Of a stretch of DNA of 64,000 nt, positions 41,708-50,203 are shown piece by piece; the stretch's first letter is position 1; each line of letters begins with the position of its first letter. The position numbers and the translations under genes are program-made. The notes beneath the pieces were generated by a model. It made no database searches. It saw nothing but the letters and a program-made list of their open reading frames with translations, and was not told the DNA's origin. Origin of the DNA: an uncultured Verrucomicrobiota bacterium. GTDB taxonomy: Bacteria > Verrucomicrobiota > Verrucomicrobiia > Verrucomicrobiales > Verrucomicrobiaceae. Location of the stretch: contig CAILZI010000126.1 in assembly GCA_903838675.1 (NCBI GenBank), positions 1 through 64,000 on the forward strand, given 5' to 3'.

Positions 41708-42829
41708 TCAGCGCTCGTCAATTGGCACCACTTTCTGGCCATACGGCTTGCCGACGTAGGCGCTGAGCGGGCGGAACAGGCGGTTTTCGCTCCACTGCTC
41801 CAGCACATGAGCAGTCCAACCGCTCATGCGGGCGATGGCGAAGATCGGGGTGAAGAGGTCGGTCGGAATGCCAAGGCTGTAGTAAACCGTGGCGCTGTAA
41901 AAGTCGACGTTTGCATTGAGGCCCTTCTGCTCGCGCATGATCTGGGCGATGCGCTCCGACATCTGGATCCACTTCGATTCGCCAAGCTGGCTGGTGAGTT
42001 GGATGGCCATCTCACGCAGATGCGGAGCGCGGGGATCCAGCACCTTGTAAACTCGATGACCAATGCCCATGATCTTTTTCTTCTGGGCCAGAGCGTCGGC
42101 GACCCAGGCATCCACCTTGTCAGGCGATCCAATCTCTTCGAGCATGTGGATCACCCCTTCATTGGCACCACCATGCAGCGGTCCTTTGAGCGCACCGATG
42201 GCGGCGCTGATGGCGGAGAACATGTCGCTCAGTGTCGAAGCCACAACGCGAGCCGTGAAAGTCGAGGCATTGAAGCCGTGCTCAGCATGAAGAATGTAGG
42301 CGATGTCGAGGGTCTTTTCGGCTTCCTTGCTCGGCACTTCACCGTTCATCAGATAGAGGAAGTGAGCGGCTTCACTGAGGTCCTTGCGCACGGGCGGCAG
42401 TTCGAGTCCCTGACGTGCACGGTGGAAGTAGGCGGCAATCACGCCGATCTGTGAGGTGAGGCGGATGGCGTTGGCCATGTTTTCGCTGACCTCGAGGTCA
42501 TAGCGGCTCAAATCGTAGCAGCCGAGCATCGAGACGGCCGTGCGCATGATGTCGATAGGCTTGGCGGTCTTAGGAGCAGACTTGAGGAAGTCGATGACGC
42601 CCTGGGGCAGTTCACGCTCGGCACGGAGCGCGGTGGTGAGCTTGTTGAGTTCAGCACGATTGGGCAGCTTGTTGTAGTAAAGCAGGTAAACGACTTCTTC
42701 GTAGCTGACCTTGACCAACTCGTTGATGTCGTAACCGCAGTAGAACAAGATGCCTTCAGCTCCATTCACCTCCCCAAGACGGGTTTCAGCAGCAACGATT
42801 CCTTCGAGACCTTTGGATACGACAGACAT
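41708..42829 (-). CDS. gltA: Citrate synthase
   Basis: A 373-residue protein of the short, type I-like citrate synthase group. The catalytic triad is present in LHAEHGFNAS (His), GIGHRVYK (His) and NVDFYSATVYYSLGIP (Asp). The substrate segment GPLHGGANEGV is also kept. It condenses acetyl-CoA and oxaloacetate at entry to the TCA cycle. A 2-methylcitrate synthase cannot be excluded from sequence alone, but no prp genes are near. The divergent upstream region holds a very stable hairpin. Confidence 0.92.
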   Translation of the reverse strand: MSVVSKGLEGIVAAETRLGEVNGAEGILFYCGYDINELVKVSYEEVVYLLYYNKLPNRAELNKLTTALRAERELPQGVIDFLKSAPKTAKPIDIMRTAVSMLGCYDLSRYDLEVSENMANAIRLTSQIGVIAAYFHRARQGLELPPVRKDLSEAAHFLYLMNGEVPSKEAEKTLDIAYILHAEHGFNASTFTARVVASTLSDMFSAISAAIGALKGPLHGGANEGVIHMLEEIGSPDKVDAWVADALAQKKKIMGIGHRVYKVLDPRAPHLREMAIQLTSQLGESKWIQMSERIAQIMREQKGLNANVDFYSATVYYSLGIPTDLFTPIFAIARMSGWTAHVLEQWSENRLFRPLSAYVGKPYGQKVVPIDER

Positions 42830-42918
42830 GGGATGGGCGTGGGGTTTAGGTTTTGATAGCAGATAGCGTGCTCAAACTATGCCTCAACCAAAGACTCGTT
42901 CACAGGGAAAGAAATCTT

Positions 42919-42948
42919 CCGCCGGGGGATGCCCGGCATCCCCTGCGG
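42919..42948. promoter_or_regulatory. Very stable GC-rich hairpin between gltA and the phosphatase gene
   Basis: GGGGATG (42925-42931) pairs with CATCCCC (42937-42943) around CCCGG. Outer CCGC/GCGG arms extend the stem. It sits between divergent start codons and has no U-run. This fits an mRNA leader or regulatory dyad better than a terminator. Confidence 0.5.
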
Positions 42949-43000
42949 ACAGGAGGCGATTTTAGTTTGTGAACCGAGCGTCACTGGCCTAGCTCCAGCG

Positions 43001-43483
43001 ATGGCCGCCCCCTTTCGCCTCCTTTTTGTCTGCCTGGGCAACATCTGCCGCTCACCTGCGGCAGAGGGCGTCATGCGTGCATTGATTGAAACTAAAGGAT
43101 TTGCCGACCGAGTTATCATCCGTTCAGCAGGCACGGGCGGCTGGCATGCCGGCAAATTGCCGGATCAAAGGATGCGCACTGCAGCGCAAAATCGGGGGTA
43201 TAACCTTAACAGCCGCGCCCGGCAGGTCACGGAAAACGATCTGCAAGACTATGATCTCGTCCTCGTCATGGACCGGCAAAATCTGCGTGACGTGCGGTAT
43301 TATGACCGCGCATCCCAGTTTGACTCGAAAATCCGTCTGTTCTGCGATTTCTGCACCGACCATCAGGAAAGTGAAGTGCCGGATCCTTACTACGGCGGCG
43401 AGCAGGGCTTTGAACTCGTGCTGGATCTGCTCGAAGACGGCTGCCGTGGCGTGCTGGCGCACATCAGCTCAGCCCTGGCGTAA
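43001..43483 (+). CDS. Low-molecular-weight protein-tyrosine phosphatase
   Basis: The start is the ATG at 43001 (MAAPFRLLFVCLGNICRSP), 160 residues. The ORF-track start at 42929 is within the hairpin region. The CX5R phosphatase loop is CLGNICRS (Cys11, Arg17), and the acid/Tyr loop is VPDPYYGGEQGF. SAGTGGWHAG is the usual second strand. It would dephosphorylate tyrosine (or arginine) residues in the cytoplasm. No kinase or exopolysaccharide genes are adjacent. The 3' end overlaps the convergent flavoprotein gene by 15 bp. Confidence 0.94.
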   Translation: MAAPFRLLFVCLGNICRSPAAEGVMRALIETKGFADRVIIRSAGTGGWHAGKLPDQRMRTAAQNRGYNLNSRARQVTENDLQDYDLVLVMDRQNLRDVRYYDRASQFDSKIRLFCDFCTDHQESEVPDPYYGGEQGFELVLDLLEDGCRGVLAHISSALA

Positions 43484-45070
43484 GATCGCCTCAGCCACAC
43501 GCATGCCATCCGCAGCGGCAGAGATAATGCCGCCGGCGTAGCCCGCACCTTCCCCTGCAGGGTAGAGATGCTTCACACCGGTGCATTCCAGAGTCAGTAC
43601 ATCTCGCGGGATCCGTGCAGGTGAGGAACTGCGCGTTTCGACACCCGTGAGCACCGCGTCCTCCAGGGCAAAACCCGGCAGGTTTTTGTCGATGCGCGGA
43701 ATCGCCTCCTGAATCGTCTCAATCGTGTATTCGGGCAGGACCTCGCACAAATTCGACCAGACCACACCCGGCTCATAGGATGGCAGGACTTTGCCGGGAC
43801 CGGTCGAGGCGCGTCCAGCCAGGAAGTCGCCCAGCAGCTGCGCTGGAGCATGATATTTGCCCCCGCCGAGCACGAAGGCCCGGCGCTCAAGATTGCGCTG
43901 AAACTCGATGCCGCTCAGCACATCGCCCGCAGGCATGTCCTCGGGCCGAACATCCACCATGAAGCCGCTGTTGGCATTCGACTCCTCACGCGCATAGCTG
44001 CTCATGCCGTTGGTCACCACCATGCCAGGCTCCGAAGTGGCCGCCACAACGAGTCCGCCGGGACACATGCAGAAACTGTAGGCCGCACGGCCCGTGCCGC
44101 AGTGCGCCACAAACTTATACGGAGCCGACCCGAGCCGAGCATGCCCGGCCCATTTGCCATACAAACTGCGGTCGATCAGTTTCTGCGGGTGCTCAATGCG
44201 TACTCCTATGGAAAAGGGCTTGGCCTCAAAGGGCACGCCATGCCGATGCAGCATGTAAAAGGTGTCGCGTGAACTGTGGCCGATGGCAAAGATGAATCGT
44301 GAACCTTCAATCATTTCACCATCTGTCAGCGTCACCGCACGCATCACTCCGGCGTCGATTACCACATCCGTCACACGAGCGCCAAAACGCACCTCACCGC
44401 CCAGGGCGATGATTTCCTCGCGCACATGCCGCACGACCTTGATGAGCCTGTCCGTGCCGATGTGAGGCCTGCTTTTGATCAAAATGTCTTCCGGAGCACC
44501 TGCGGCCACCATTTCACGCAGGAGCCAAGGGATGCGGTGCTCACGATCACGAATCTGCGTGTAGAGCTTGCCATCCGAAAAGGTGCCGGCGCCGCCCTCA
44601 CCGAACTGCACGTTTGATTCAGGATTGAAATCCCAGCCGCGCCGCCAAAAGCCGGTCACATCGCGCGCGCGGTCCCCTGCCGCTTTGCCACGCTCCAGGA
44701 GCAGAGGCTTCAATCCTGCACGGGCCAGCAGCAGGCCGCAAAACAAGCCACAGGGCCCGGTGCCAACGATCACCGGCCGCGCTGATGCCGAACGAGCCAC
44801 GTTCGAGGCAACCTCGTGATAGATTTCCTCCGGAGCCGGGCCGATGCGAGGATTTTTACCGATGCGCTTGAGCACGCGCGCCTCGTCTTTCACTTCGACC
44901 AGGAGCGTGAAGCTGAACTCCACATGCCCGCGCCGCGCATCGATCGCGCGCTGTTTCACTTTTACGCTGATCACATCCTCATCGCGTGCGCCCAGCTGTT
45001 TCACCACGGCACGGCGCAGATCATCATCTTGATGATCGACGGGAAGGAGAACCTGGGAGAGCTGCAGCAT
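43469..45070 (-). CDS. NAD(P)/FAD-dependent oxidoreductase of the COG2509 family
   Basis: The start is the ATG at 45070 (MLQLSQVLLPVD..., 533 residues). The nine-residue longer ATG is less likely. An N-terminal ferredoxin-like region (about 1-85, with RAIDARRG) precedes the FAD-binding motif VIVGTGPCGLFCGLLLARAG and the family landmarks FNPESNVQFGEGGAGTFSDGKLYT and GHSSRDTFYML. It ends with AGEGAGYAGGIISAAADG. This family is widespread but uncharacterised, thought to bind FAD and a second nucleotide. The substrate is unknown. Confidence 0.9.
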   Translation of the reverse strand: MLQLSQVLLPVDHQDDDLRRAVVKQLGARDEDVISVKVKQRAIDARRGHVEFSFTLLVEVKDEARVLKRIGKNPRIGPAPEEIYHEVASNVARSASARPVIVGTGPCGLFCGLLLARAGLKPLLLERGKAAGDRARDVTGFWRRGWDFNPESNVQFGEGGAGTFSDGKLYTQIRDREHRIPWLLREMVAAGAPEDILIKSRPHIGTDRLIKVVRHVREEIIALGGEVRFGARVTDVVIDAGVMRAVTLTDGEMIEGSRFIFAIGHSSRDTFYMLHRHGVPFEAKPFSIGVRIEHPQKLIDRSLYGKWAGHARLGSAPYKFVAHCGTGRAAYSFCMCPGGLVVAATSEPGMVVTNGMSSYAREESNANSGFMVDVRPEDMPAGDVLSGIEFQRNLERRAFVLGGGKYHAPAQLLGDFLAGRASTGPGKVLPSYEPGVVWSNLCEVLPEYTIETIQEAIPRIDKNLPGFALEDAVLTGVETRSSSPARIPRDVLTLECTGVKHLYPAGEGAGYAGGIISAAADGMRVAEAILRQG

Positions 45071-45123
45071 GGGGGCGGGATTTGGCGGCAGTGCCAATAG
45101 CCCACGTCAAAGCCATATCAACC

Positions 45124-46080
45124 CTACTTCGTATTCGCCGCCTTCTCCTGAGGAGGCGTGTACCAGCCAAAGACCTTGTCGCCGTTGAAGAGCTTGTGAT
45201 GCTCCGGCGTCATGCCGCCGTAATCGGCGATGACTCCGGCCTGCTCCACCGTACCGACGCGAAGATTGGCGTACACGTCGCCTTCATCGTAGAGTACATG
45301 CAGCGGATCACGGGTGCGCAACTGCACGCCTTTGACCGGTTTGACGACGGTGAATCTCCAGGTGGTGTCAATGTGCTGGATGGAGCCCAGCTCACGGTAG
45401 ATCAGCGCTTTGGGCACATTGTTGAGATCATACTGCGCCAAATTGTTGGAACGCCATGGATCATAAGCCGGGCTGCCCGGATTGGAATAATCACCGGTCC
45501 AGAACTGCTGGTACGGGGTTGGATCCGGCTGTGCGGCACGAAGCGCAGCGGGGGATTGCGTGACCGGGAAATTGTGGATCACCGGCAGTGGATCAATGCG
45601 GTCCACAATCTTGCCCACGAGCGAAAACACATCACTCACCCGGCCATAGGTGAAGAACTGATGGGAATCCAACAGCTCAGAGGTCGTAACACGCGTCTTT
45701 TTGACTGTCAGGCGATGCTCATTGGCGTTGGAAAACAAATTGAAGCTCAGCAGGTAGTCGATGTCCTTGTCGAGTGCCGGCACCTTGGATGGCGTATCCT
45801 TGGACAGTGCCAGGGTCTGTGTACCGGTCGTTGTTTCCTGTGTGGTGAGGTTAAACACCCGCATCTGACCGCGGCGCAGCAGGTTTGTACTGAGACTGTC
45901 CGCGAGAGCCCGACCAAGGTCGGGCCGCCGGGTGCCGTCCACCGTTACATCCTCGGCAAAGATCGCCACCTTAGTCCGTTCGGCGCTTTTCACACTCCAG
46001 TCACCTTCGGCGTGGATTTTGGTGGAAAAGACCGTGCTCAGAAGAGCTGCCGTGACGAAGGTAATTCGGTGCTTGTACAT
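45124..46080 (-). CDS. Secreted hypothetical protein (possibly CsgG/LpoB-like N-terminal region)
   Basis: I chose the ATG at 46080 (MYKHRITFVTAALLSTVFS...), which gives a signal peptide, 318 residues. The ORF-track start at 46149 adds 23 non-signal residues. The region RTKVAIFAEDVTVDG...LGRALADSLSTNLLRRGQMRVFNL...DYLLSFNLFSNANEHRLTV resembles the alpha/beta fold of CsgG/LpoB-like outer-membrane proteins. The C-terminal 150 residues are not recognised. It is probably periplasmic or outer-membrane associated. Confidence 0.65.
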   Translation of the reverse strand: MYKHRITFVTAALLSTVFSTKIHAEGDWSVKSAERTKVAIFAEDVTVDGTRRPDLGRALADSLSTNLLRRGQMRVFNLTTQETTTGTQTLALSKDTPSKVPALDKDIDYLLSFNLFSNANEHRLTVKKTRVTTSELLDSHQFFTYGRVSDVFSLVGKIVDRIDPLPVIHNFPVTQSPAALRAAQPDPTPYQQFWTGDYSNPGSPAYDPWRSNNLAQYDLNNVPKALIYRELGSIQHIDTTWRFTVVKPVKGVQLRTRDPLHVLYDEGDVYANLRVGTVEQAGVIADYGGMTPEHHKLFNGDKVFGWYTPPQEKAANTK

Positions 46081-46145
46081 GGCCTGTTGGAGTTCAGGCG
46101 ATGTTAAAGGTTCAAAATTCGCTTGGGAAGCGAAATCTCGGCCCC

Positions 46146-47303
46146 TCAAGGGCGTGGGCCAGGGCGGTTCAAAAAGGCCTCATGCTCTGATTTTTCCAGC
46201 AGGCCATCGCCATTTTGATCGAGCAACTGGAAGAGCTGTGGCGGGCCGCTGAACTCCTCTTTGCTGACCTTGCCGTCTTTGTTCTTGTCATCGCGACCGA
46301 TGACGGCCTCCCATGGAGGGCCGCGCCGCGCGCCTGCCGGTGGCATGCCCTTGCGCGGATCACGCTCCATCATTGCAGGATCGGCGGCGCTTTCGGTGAG
46401 GAGGGCTTCGGTCTTTGCAGACTTGCTTTTGAGTCGCTCGGCAAAAAACTGGCTGACCATGTCGTCGATGTTTTTGCCAGCAAAACCCGGCCCGCCGTGT
46501 CCTGCACCATGGATCGTATGAAAATGGGCGCTGACCTCCGTCATTTTCAGCGCATCAAACAGGAGCTGGCTCTGATTGATCGGCACGTTGGGATCCTTGT
46601 CGCCATGCACAATCAGAAAGGGAGGATCATCCTTGGTGACATAGGTGATCGGATTCACGCGTGCGGCCTTGTCCTGGTTTTGCATCACGGCCCCGCCGAT
46701 CAGCTTCGCCTCGGGTGATGCATCCATAGCATGGCTCTCATAGCCCGGTGTGGTGACGAACACCTTGAAGTCTGTTGGCCCGTAGTAGTCGCAGACCGCC
46801 TGCACGCGGCTGGATTGATCCAGGTTGGCACCCACATCGAATTCCTTCACATCGCCGCTGGTGCCGATCAACGCCACGAGATGGCCGCCGGCCGAACTGC
46901 CCCACACGCCAAAGCGCTGAGAGTCGAGAGAGTACTCCGTGGCATGTGCCCGGAGCCAGCGGATCGCGGCTTTGCAATCCTCGATCTGTGCCGGGAAAAC
47001 TGCGTGGCCGCTCAAGCGGTAATTGATGCTGGCCACCGCATAGCCCTGCCCGACATAACCGGCACGCAGGGGAGGGCAGCCATCCTTGCTGCCGTTCATC
47101 CAGCCACCGCCGTGCACCCAGATAATGAGCGGCATGGGTCCTTCGGCTTTTTCAGGCAGATAGAGATCGAGCTTGTGGCGTTCATGCCCCCCTTCGACGT
47201 AAACGAGATCATGCAGTTCCTTGACAGCCGCAGAGGGGCGCGGCTGCTGGGCACGAACACTGAATGACAAGGTAAAGAGGAGGATGCAGGCGATGAGTTT
47301 CAT
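46146..47303 (-). CDS. Secreted alpha/beta-hydrolase (BD-FAE/esterase type) fused to a C-terminal EF-hand pair
   Basis: The start is the ATG at 47303 (MKLIACILLFTLSFS...), signal peptide, 385 residues. The hydrolase domain has the oxyanion motif HGGGW, the nucleophile GSSAGG, an acid in HGDKDPNVP and a His in GAGHGG, as in carbohydrate esterases and lipases of the BD-FAE group. After residue 320 there are two EF-hand loops, DKNKDGKVSKEE and DQNGDGLLEKSE. The fusion suggests calcium-dependent stability or anchoring. A MarR-type gene lies 33 bp upstream and probably shares the transcript. Confidence 0.88.
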   Translation of the reverse strand: MKLIACILLFTLSFSVRAQQPRPSAAVKELHDLVYVEGGHERHKLDLYLPEKAEGPMPLIIWVHGGGWMNGSKDGCPPLRAGYVGQGYAVASINYRLSGHAVFPAQIEDCKAAIRWLRAHATEYSLDSQRFGVWGSSAGGHLVALIGTSGDVKEFDVGANLDQSSRVQAVCDYYGPTDFKVFVTTPGYESHAMDASPEAKLIGGAVMQNQDKAARVNPITYVTKDDPPFLIVHGDKDPNVPINQSQLLFDALKMTEVSAHFHTIHGAGHGGPGFAGKNIDDMVSQFFAERLKSKSAKTEALLTESAADPAMMERDPRKGMPPAGARRGPPWEAVIGRDDKNKDGKVSKEEFSGPPQLFQLLDQNGDGLLEKSEHEAFLNRPGPRP

Positions 47304-47336
47304 GGATGAGGTCCGCGTTGAGTTGGGTTTCAAAAA

Positions 47337-47843
47337 TCAGTTCTGGCGGGTCTCGTCCTGTTGCAGCCCGGCGATGATGCGCCGCAGCATACTGGAGGCC
47401 TGCACCGCCTCGCCTGCAGCAAGCCCCTGCTCAACAGCAGCCACGACACGGCGGTGCAGTTCACGCATACGCGGCTCGATTTCGCGCCCTTTGGCCGTAA
47501 GACGCACGCGTACCGCTCGACCGTCCTGCTGGCAGGGGCGCTGACTGACCACGCCCGATTTTTCCAGGCGGCCCAGAAGAGAATTCAGCGCCGCGGCTGA
47601 CCGCTGCGTGCGAGCAGCGAGCTCCTTGATGATGCAGCCGTCCTCTTCATACAACGCAAAGAGCACCGGAGCCATGCCAGGCCGCAGCAGATGATCTAAC
47701 TTCAGTTCTGCCAGCGTGCGCTCCACCAGCGCCTGAAAGTGGATGTTGGTCTGTGTGATCAATGCCGGAAGGTCATCGAGCGGCGAGCTTCCATCCATGG
47801 CTCGTGAGGTGCTGACAAGAGGCTTGCGGGTTTTGGCTGACAT
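47337..47843 (-). CDS. MarR-family transcriptional regulator
   Basis: A 168-residue MarR protein with a long, variable N-terminus. The winged helix contains IIKELAARTQRSAAALNSLLGRLEKSGVVSQRP, followed by the wing DGRAVRVRLTAKGRE and a C-terminal dimerisation helix. It is the upstream partner of the secreted esterase (33 bp gap), suggesting regulation of that gene. A candidate dyad lies 35 bp upstream of its own start. Confidence 0.92.
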   Translation of the reverse strand: MSAKTRKPLVSTSRAMDGSSPLDDLPALITQTNIHFQALVERTLAELKLDHLLRPGMAPVLFALYEEDGCIIKELAARTQRSAAALNSLLGRLEKSGVVSQRPCQQDGRAVRVRLTAKGREIEPRMRELHRRVVAAVEQGLAAGEAVQASSMLRRIIAGLQQDETRQN

Positions 47844-47877
47844 AATGATTCATGGGTGAAGCATCCAACCCAAGTGG

Positions 47878-47894
47878 TTTGCCAAAGTTGCAAA
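47878..47894. promoter_or_regulatory. TTTGC-N7-GCAAA dyad upstream of marR
   Basis: A perfect 5 bp dyad, TTTGC-N7-GCAAA, located 35 bp before the MarR start codon and just before the convergent protease gene's 3' end. It is a plausible autoregulatory operator. Short dyads of this size also occur by chance. Confidence 0.3.
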
Positions 47895-47900
47895 AAAAGC

Positions 47901-48839
47901 TCAAGGTTTTTTCACCAGGGCCTTCACCTCCACTGCGCCGATCGCCTGATGAAACACCATCTGGGTGCCCAGTTGTTCGATGACGGTCGCCGCATCTTTC
48001 TTTTTCCGCACTGGCAGCGGCTCTTCGAGCACGGTCTGGATTTCGGACACATGCCCCACCGTATTGCCAAACTGGTCGATCACCGCCGACCCACTCGAAC
48101 CTGGAGCCCAGTCCGTCGTCGTTTCAAGCCACACCGGTTTGGGCACCTCGGTGCCTTCGGGCAGCTTGACCGCCTCCTTTTTGCTCATGAATGCACGCTT
48201 CACGAAACGACTCACAATGCCCTCGCTGAAATAGCCGCGCTTGCCACTTGGATCGCTGAAACACCACACGGAATCCCCCGGACTTACGTCCAGGCTGAGC
48301 GGCAGGGGGATAAGCGGCTGGTCAGACTTAACACGTAGGATGGCGCAATCGGTGCCGACATTGCATGCGAGCACTTCGGTGACGGGCAGTAGCACATCCT
48401 CCTCCGTGACAGCCACCAGCCAGCCCTCTTTCATGTTGGGCGGTGAAGCAATCACATGGGCGCATGTGGCCACGGCACCGTCCGCCGTGATTGCATAACC
48501 GCCTGCCAGATCGAGGTGCCATTTGTCACACCTAGAACATATATAAAACTGTCCCACACGAAGATGTGACAAACGAGCCCTCTGCCAGCGTTCGCGTGGA
48601 GTGAGCAGCTTGGAATCAACAGGTGGCAGGACGACGTCGCACTCCGTGCGCTGGGCCTGCTCCAGAGCTTTGGTCATCGACAGCAGCTCGGAAGCCCCCT
48701 GCAGTTTCTTCGCCTGCTCGGTCAGCACCGCATTCGGCCGCGAACCACGCCCTTCAGGATAAACCGGCACTCCGGGAGCCTGCGCACAGGCGAAGCTTGT
48801 GGACACCAGCAGGAACAACAGGGCGCAGGTATGTTTCAT
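47901..48839 (-). CDS. Secreted trypsin-like serine peptidase
   Basis: Start taken at 48839 (MKHTCALLFLLVS..., 312 residues). The ATG at 48845 adds two residues and overlaps the serS stop. The signal peptide is followed by a linker of about 90 residues. The trypsin-like core has the triad His (VATCAHVIA), Asp (NVGTDCAILRV) and Ser (WAPGSSGSAV). A CxxC motif (YICSRCDKWH) precedes the core and could form a disulfide or bind zinc. It lacks a PDZ domain, so it is not a full HtrA/DegP. It probably acts in the periplasm. Confidence 0.88.
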   Translation of the reverse strand: MKHTCALLFLLVSTSFACAQAPGVPVYPEGRGSRPNAVLTEQAKKLQGASELLSMTKALEQAQRTECDVVLPPVDSKLLTPRERWQRARLSHLRVGQFYICSRCDKWHLDLAGGYAITADGAVATCAHVIASPPNMKEGWLVAVTEEDVLLPVTEVLACNVGTDCAILRVKSDQPLIPLPLSLDVSPGDSVWCFSDPSGKRGYFSEGIVSRFVKRAFMSKKEAVKLPEGTEVPKPVWLETTTDWAPGSSGSAVIDQFGNTVGHVSEIQTVLEEPLPVRKKKDAATVIEQLGTQMVFHQAIGAVEVKALVKKP

Positions 48840-48844
48840 GAGCA

Positions 48845-50116
48845 TCAGCCGATTTTCTCGGCACCAAAATGACCGCGCAAGGCTTCAGGAATCAGAATCG
48901 TTCCGTCCGCCTGCTGATACGTTTCGACGAGGGCGACAAACAAACGCGCAAGCGCCGTGCCCGAACCATTGAGCGTGTGAGGGATGCGATTTTTGCCGTT
49001 TTCATCCTTGTAGCGCAGGTTCATGCGGCGGGCTTGGTAGTCGCCGAAATTCGAACAGCTCGACACTTCAAGGTAGGTCCCCTGCCCCGGTGCCCAGACT
49101 TCGATGTCATAGGTCTTGGCCGAACCAAAACCGATGTCTCCGGTGCAGAGCTCGATGACGCGATAGTGGAGGCCGAGAAGTTGCAGCACTTTCTCCGCAT
49201 TCGCGGTGAGGCTTTCCAGTTCGGCCATGCTTGTCTCCGGGGTGGTGATCTTCACCAGCTCGACCTTGTCGAACTGATGCATGCGGATCAACCCACGCGT
49301 TCCGAGACCTGCGCTGCCCGCCTCACGACGGAAGCAGGGCGTGTAGGCCGCGTAGTTAACCGGCAGTTTTTCCAGAGGAAGGATTTCATCGCGATGCAAA
49401 TTCGTCACCGGCACTTCGGCCGTCGGAATGAGATACAGATCGTCTGCGGCGCTATGGTAGACCTGATCGCCGAATTTAGGAAGCTGACCGGTGCCCACCA
49501 GGCACTCGGACTTCACCAGCAGCGGCGGACTGATTTCTTCATAGCCATGCTGCGTCGTGTGCAGATCCAAGAGGAAGCTGATCAAGGCGCGCTCAAGTTT
49601 GGCACCAGCGGCGCGATAAACCACGAAGGCGCTGCCGGAGATCTTCGCCCCGGCTTCGAAATCGAGCATGCCGAGAGCCGCACCGAGCACGGTGTGATCC
49701 TTCGGCTGAAAGTCATAGGCTGGCTTGGCGCCCCAGACGCGCACTTCAGGGTTCTCTTCCGCAGTGGTGCCCACGGGGCAGGCTTCATGCGGCAAATTGG
49801 GAATGCTCAGAAGCAGATCGCGCTGACGTGCGTCCGCCACATCGGCCTCACGGCCAATTTCCTCGATCCGGCTGCCGATGCCACGGACCTCCGCCTCGAT
49901 GGCGCTGGTGTCCTGGCCGTTCTTTTTCGCGATTCCGATCTCTTTGCTGATGCGGTTGCGGTCGCTCTGCAGCTTCTGCCGTTCGGTCTCCGCGGCACGG
50001 CGCTGAGTGTCAATGGACTGCACCTCATCCACCAATGAAGCGAAGTCGCCGTTGCGGTTGGCAAGGCGCTGTTTGACCTGATCTGGGGTGTCACGAATGA
50101 GGCGGATGTCGAGCAT
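48845..50116 (-). CDS. serS: Seryl-tRNA synthetase
   Basis: The start is the ATG at 50116 (MLDIRLIRDTPDQVKQRLANR), 423 residues. The ORF-track start at 50494 is a shadow extension across the divergent desulfurase. The N-terminal coiled-coil arm (about 30-100) binds the long tRNA(Ser) variable arm. The class II motifs are present: TAEVPVTNLHRDEIL, the motif 2 loop FRREAGSAGLGTRGLIRMHQFDKVE, and motif 3 NGSGTALARLFVALVE. It charges tRNA(Ser) and tRNA(Sec). The protease gene follows with an overlap or a 5 bp gap, depending on its start. Confidence 0.97.
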   Translation of the reverse strand: MLDIRLIRDTPDQVKQRLANRNGDFASLVDEVQSIDTQRRAAETERQKLQSDRNRISKEIGIAKKNGQDTSAIEAEVRGIGSRIEEIGREADVADARQRDLLLSIPNLPHEACPVGTTAEENPEVRVWGAKPAYDFQPKDHTVLGAALGMLDFEAGAKISGSAFVVYRAAGAKLERALISFLLDLHTTQHGYEEISPPLLVKSECLVGTGQLPKFGDQVYHSAADDLYLIPTAEVPVTNLHRDEILPLEKLPVNYAAYTPCFRREAGSAGLGTRGLIRMHQFDKVELVKITTPETSMAELESLTANAEKVLQLLGLHYRVIELCTGDIGFGSAKTYDIEVWAPGQGTYLEVSSCSNFGDYQARRMNLRYKDENGKNRIPHTLNGSGTALARLFVALVETYQQADGTILIPEALRGHFGAEKIG

Positions 50117-50203
50117 AAGGGCGGGGAGGTTAGCGGGAGTGCGCGGCTTGTCGAGTGCCGGAAGGGGTATTGACAGCGGGAATGTCAGTCCGACCTTCCA
50201 GCT

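Noticed and set aside
44986-46107. 373-codon ORF on the plus strand
   Set aside because: It is antisense to two minus-strand genes with signal peptide or FAD motifs. No domain or plausible start is seen.
48869-50038. 389-codon ORF on the plus strand
   Set aside because: It is antisense to serS, whose class II motifs are unambiguous.
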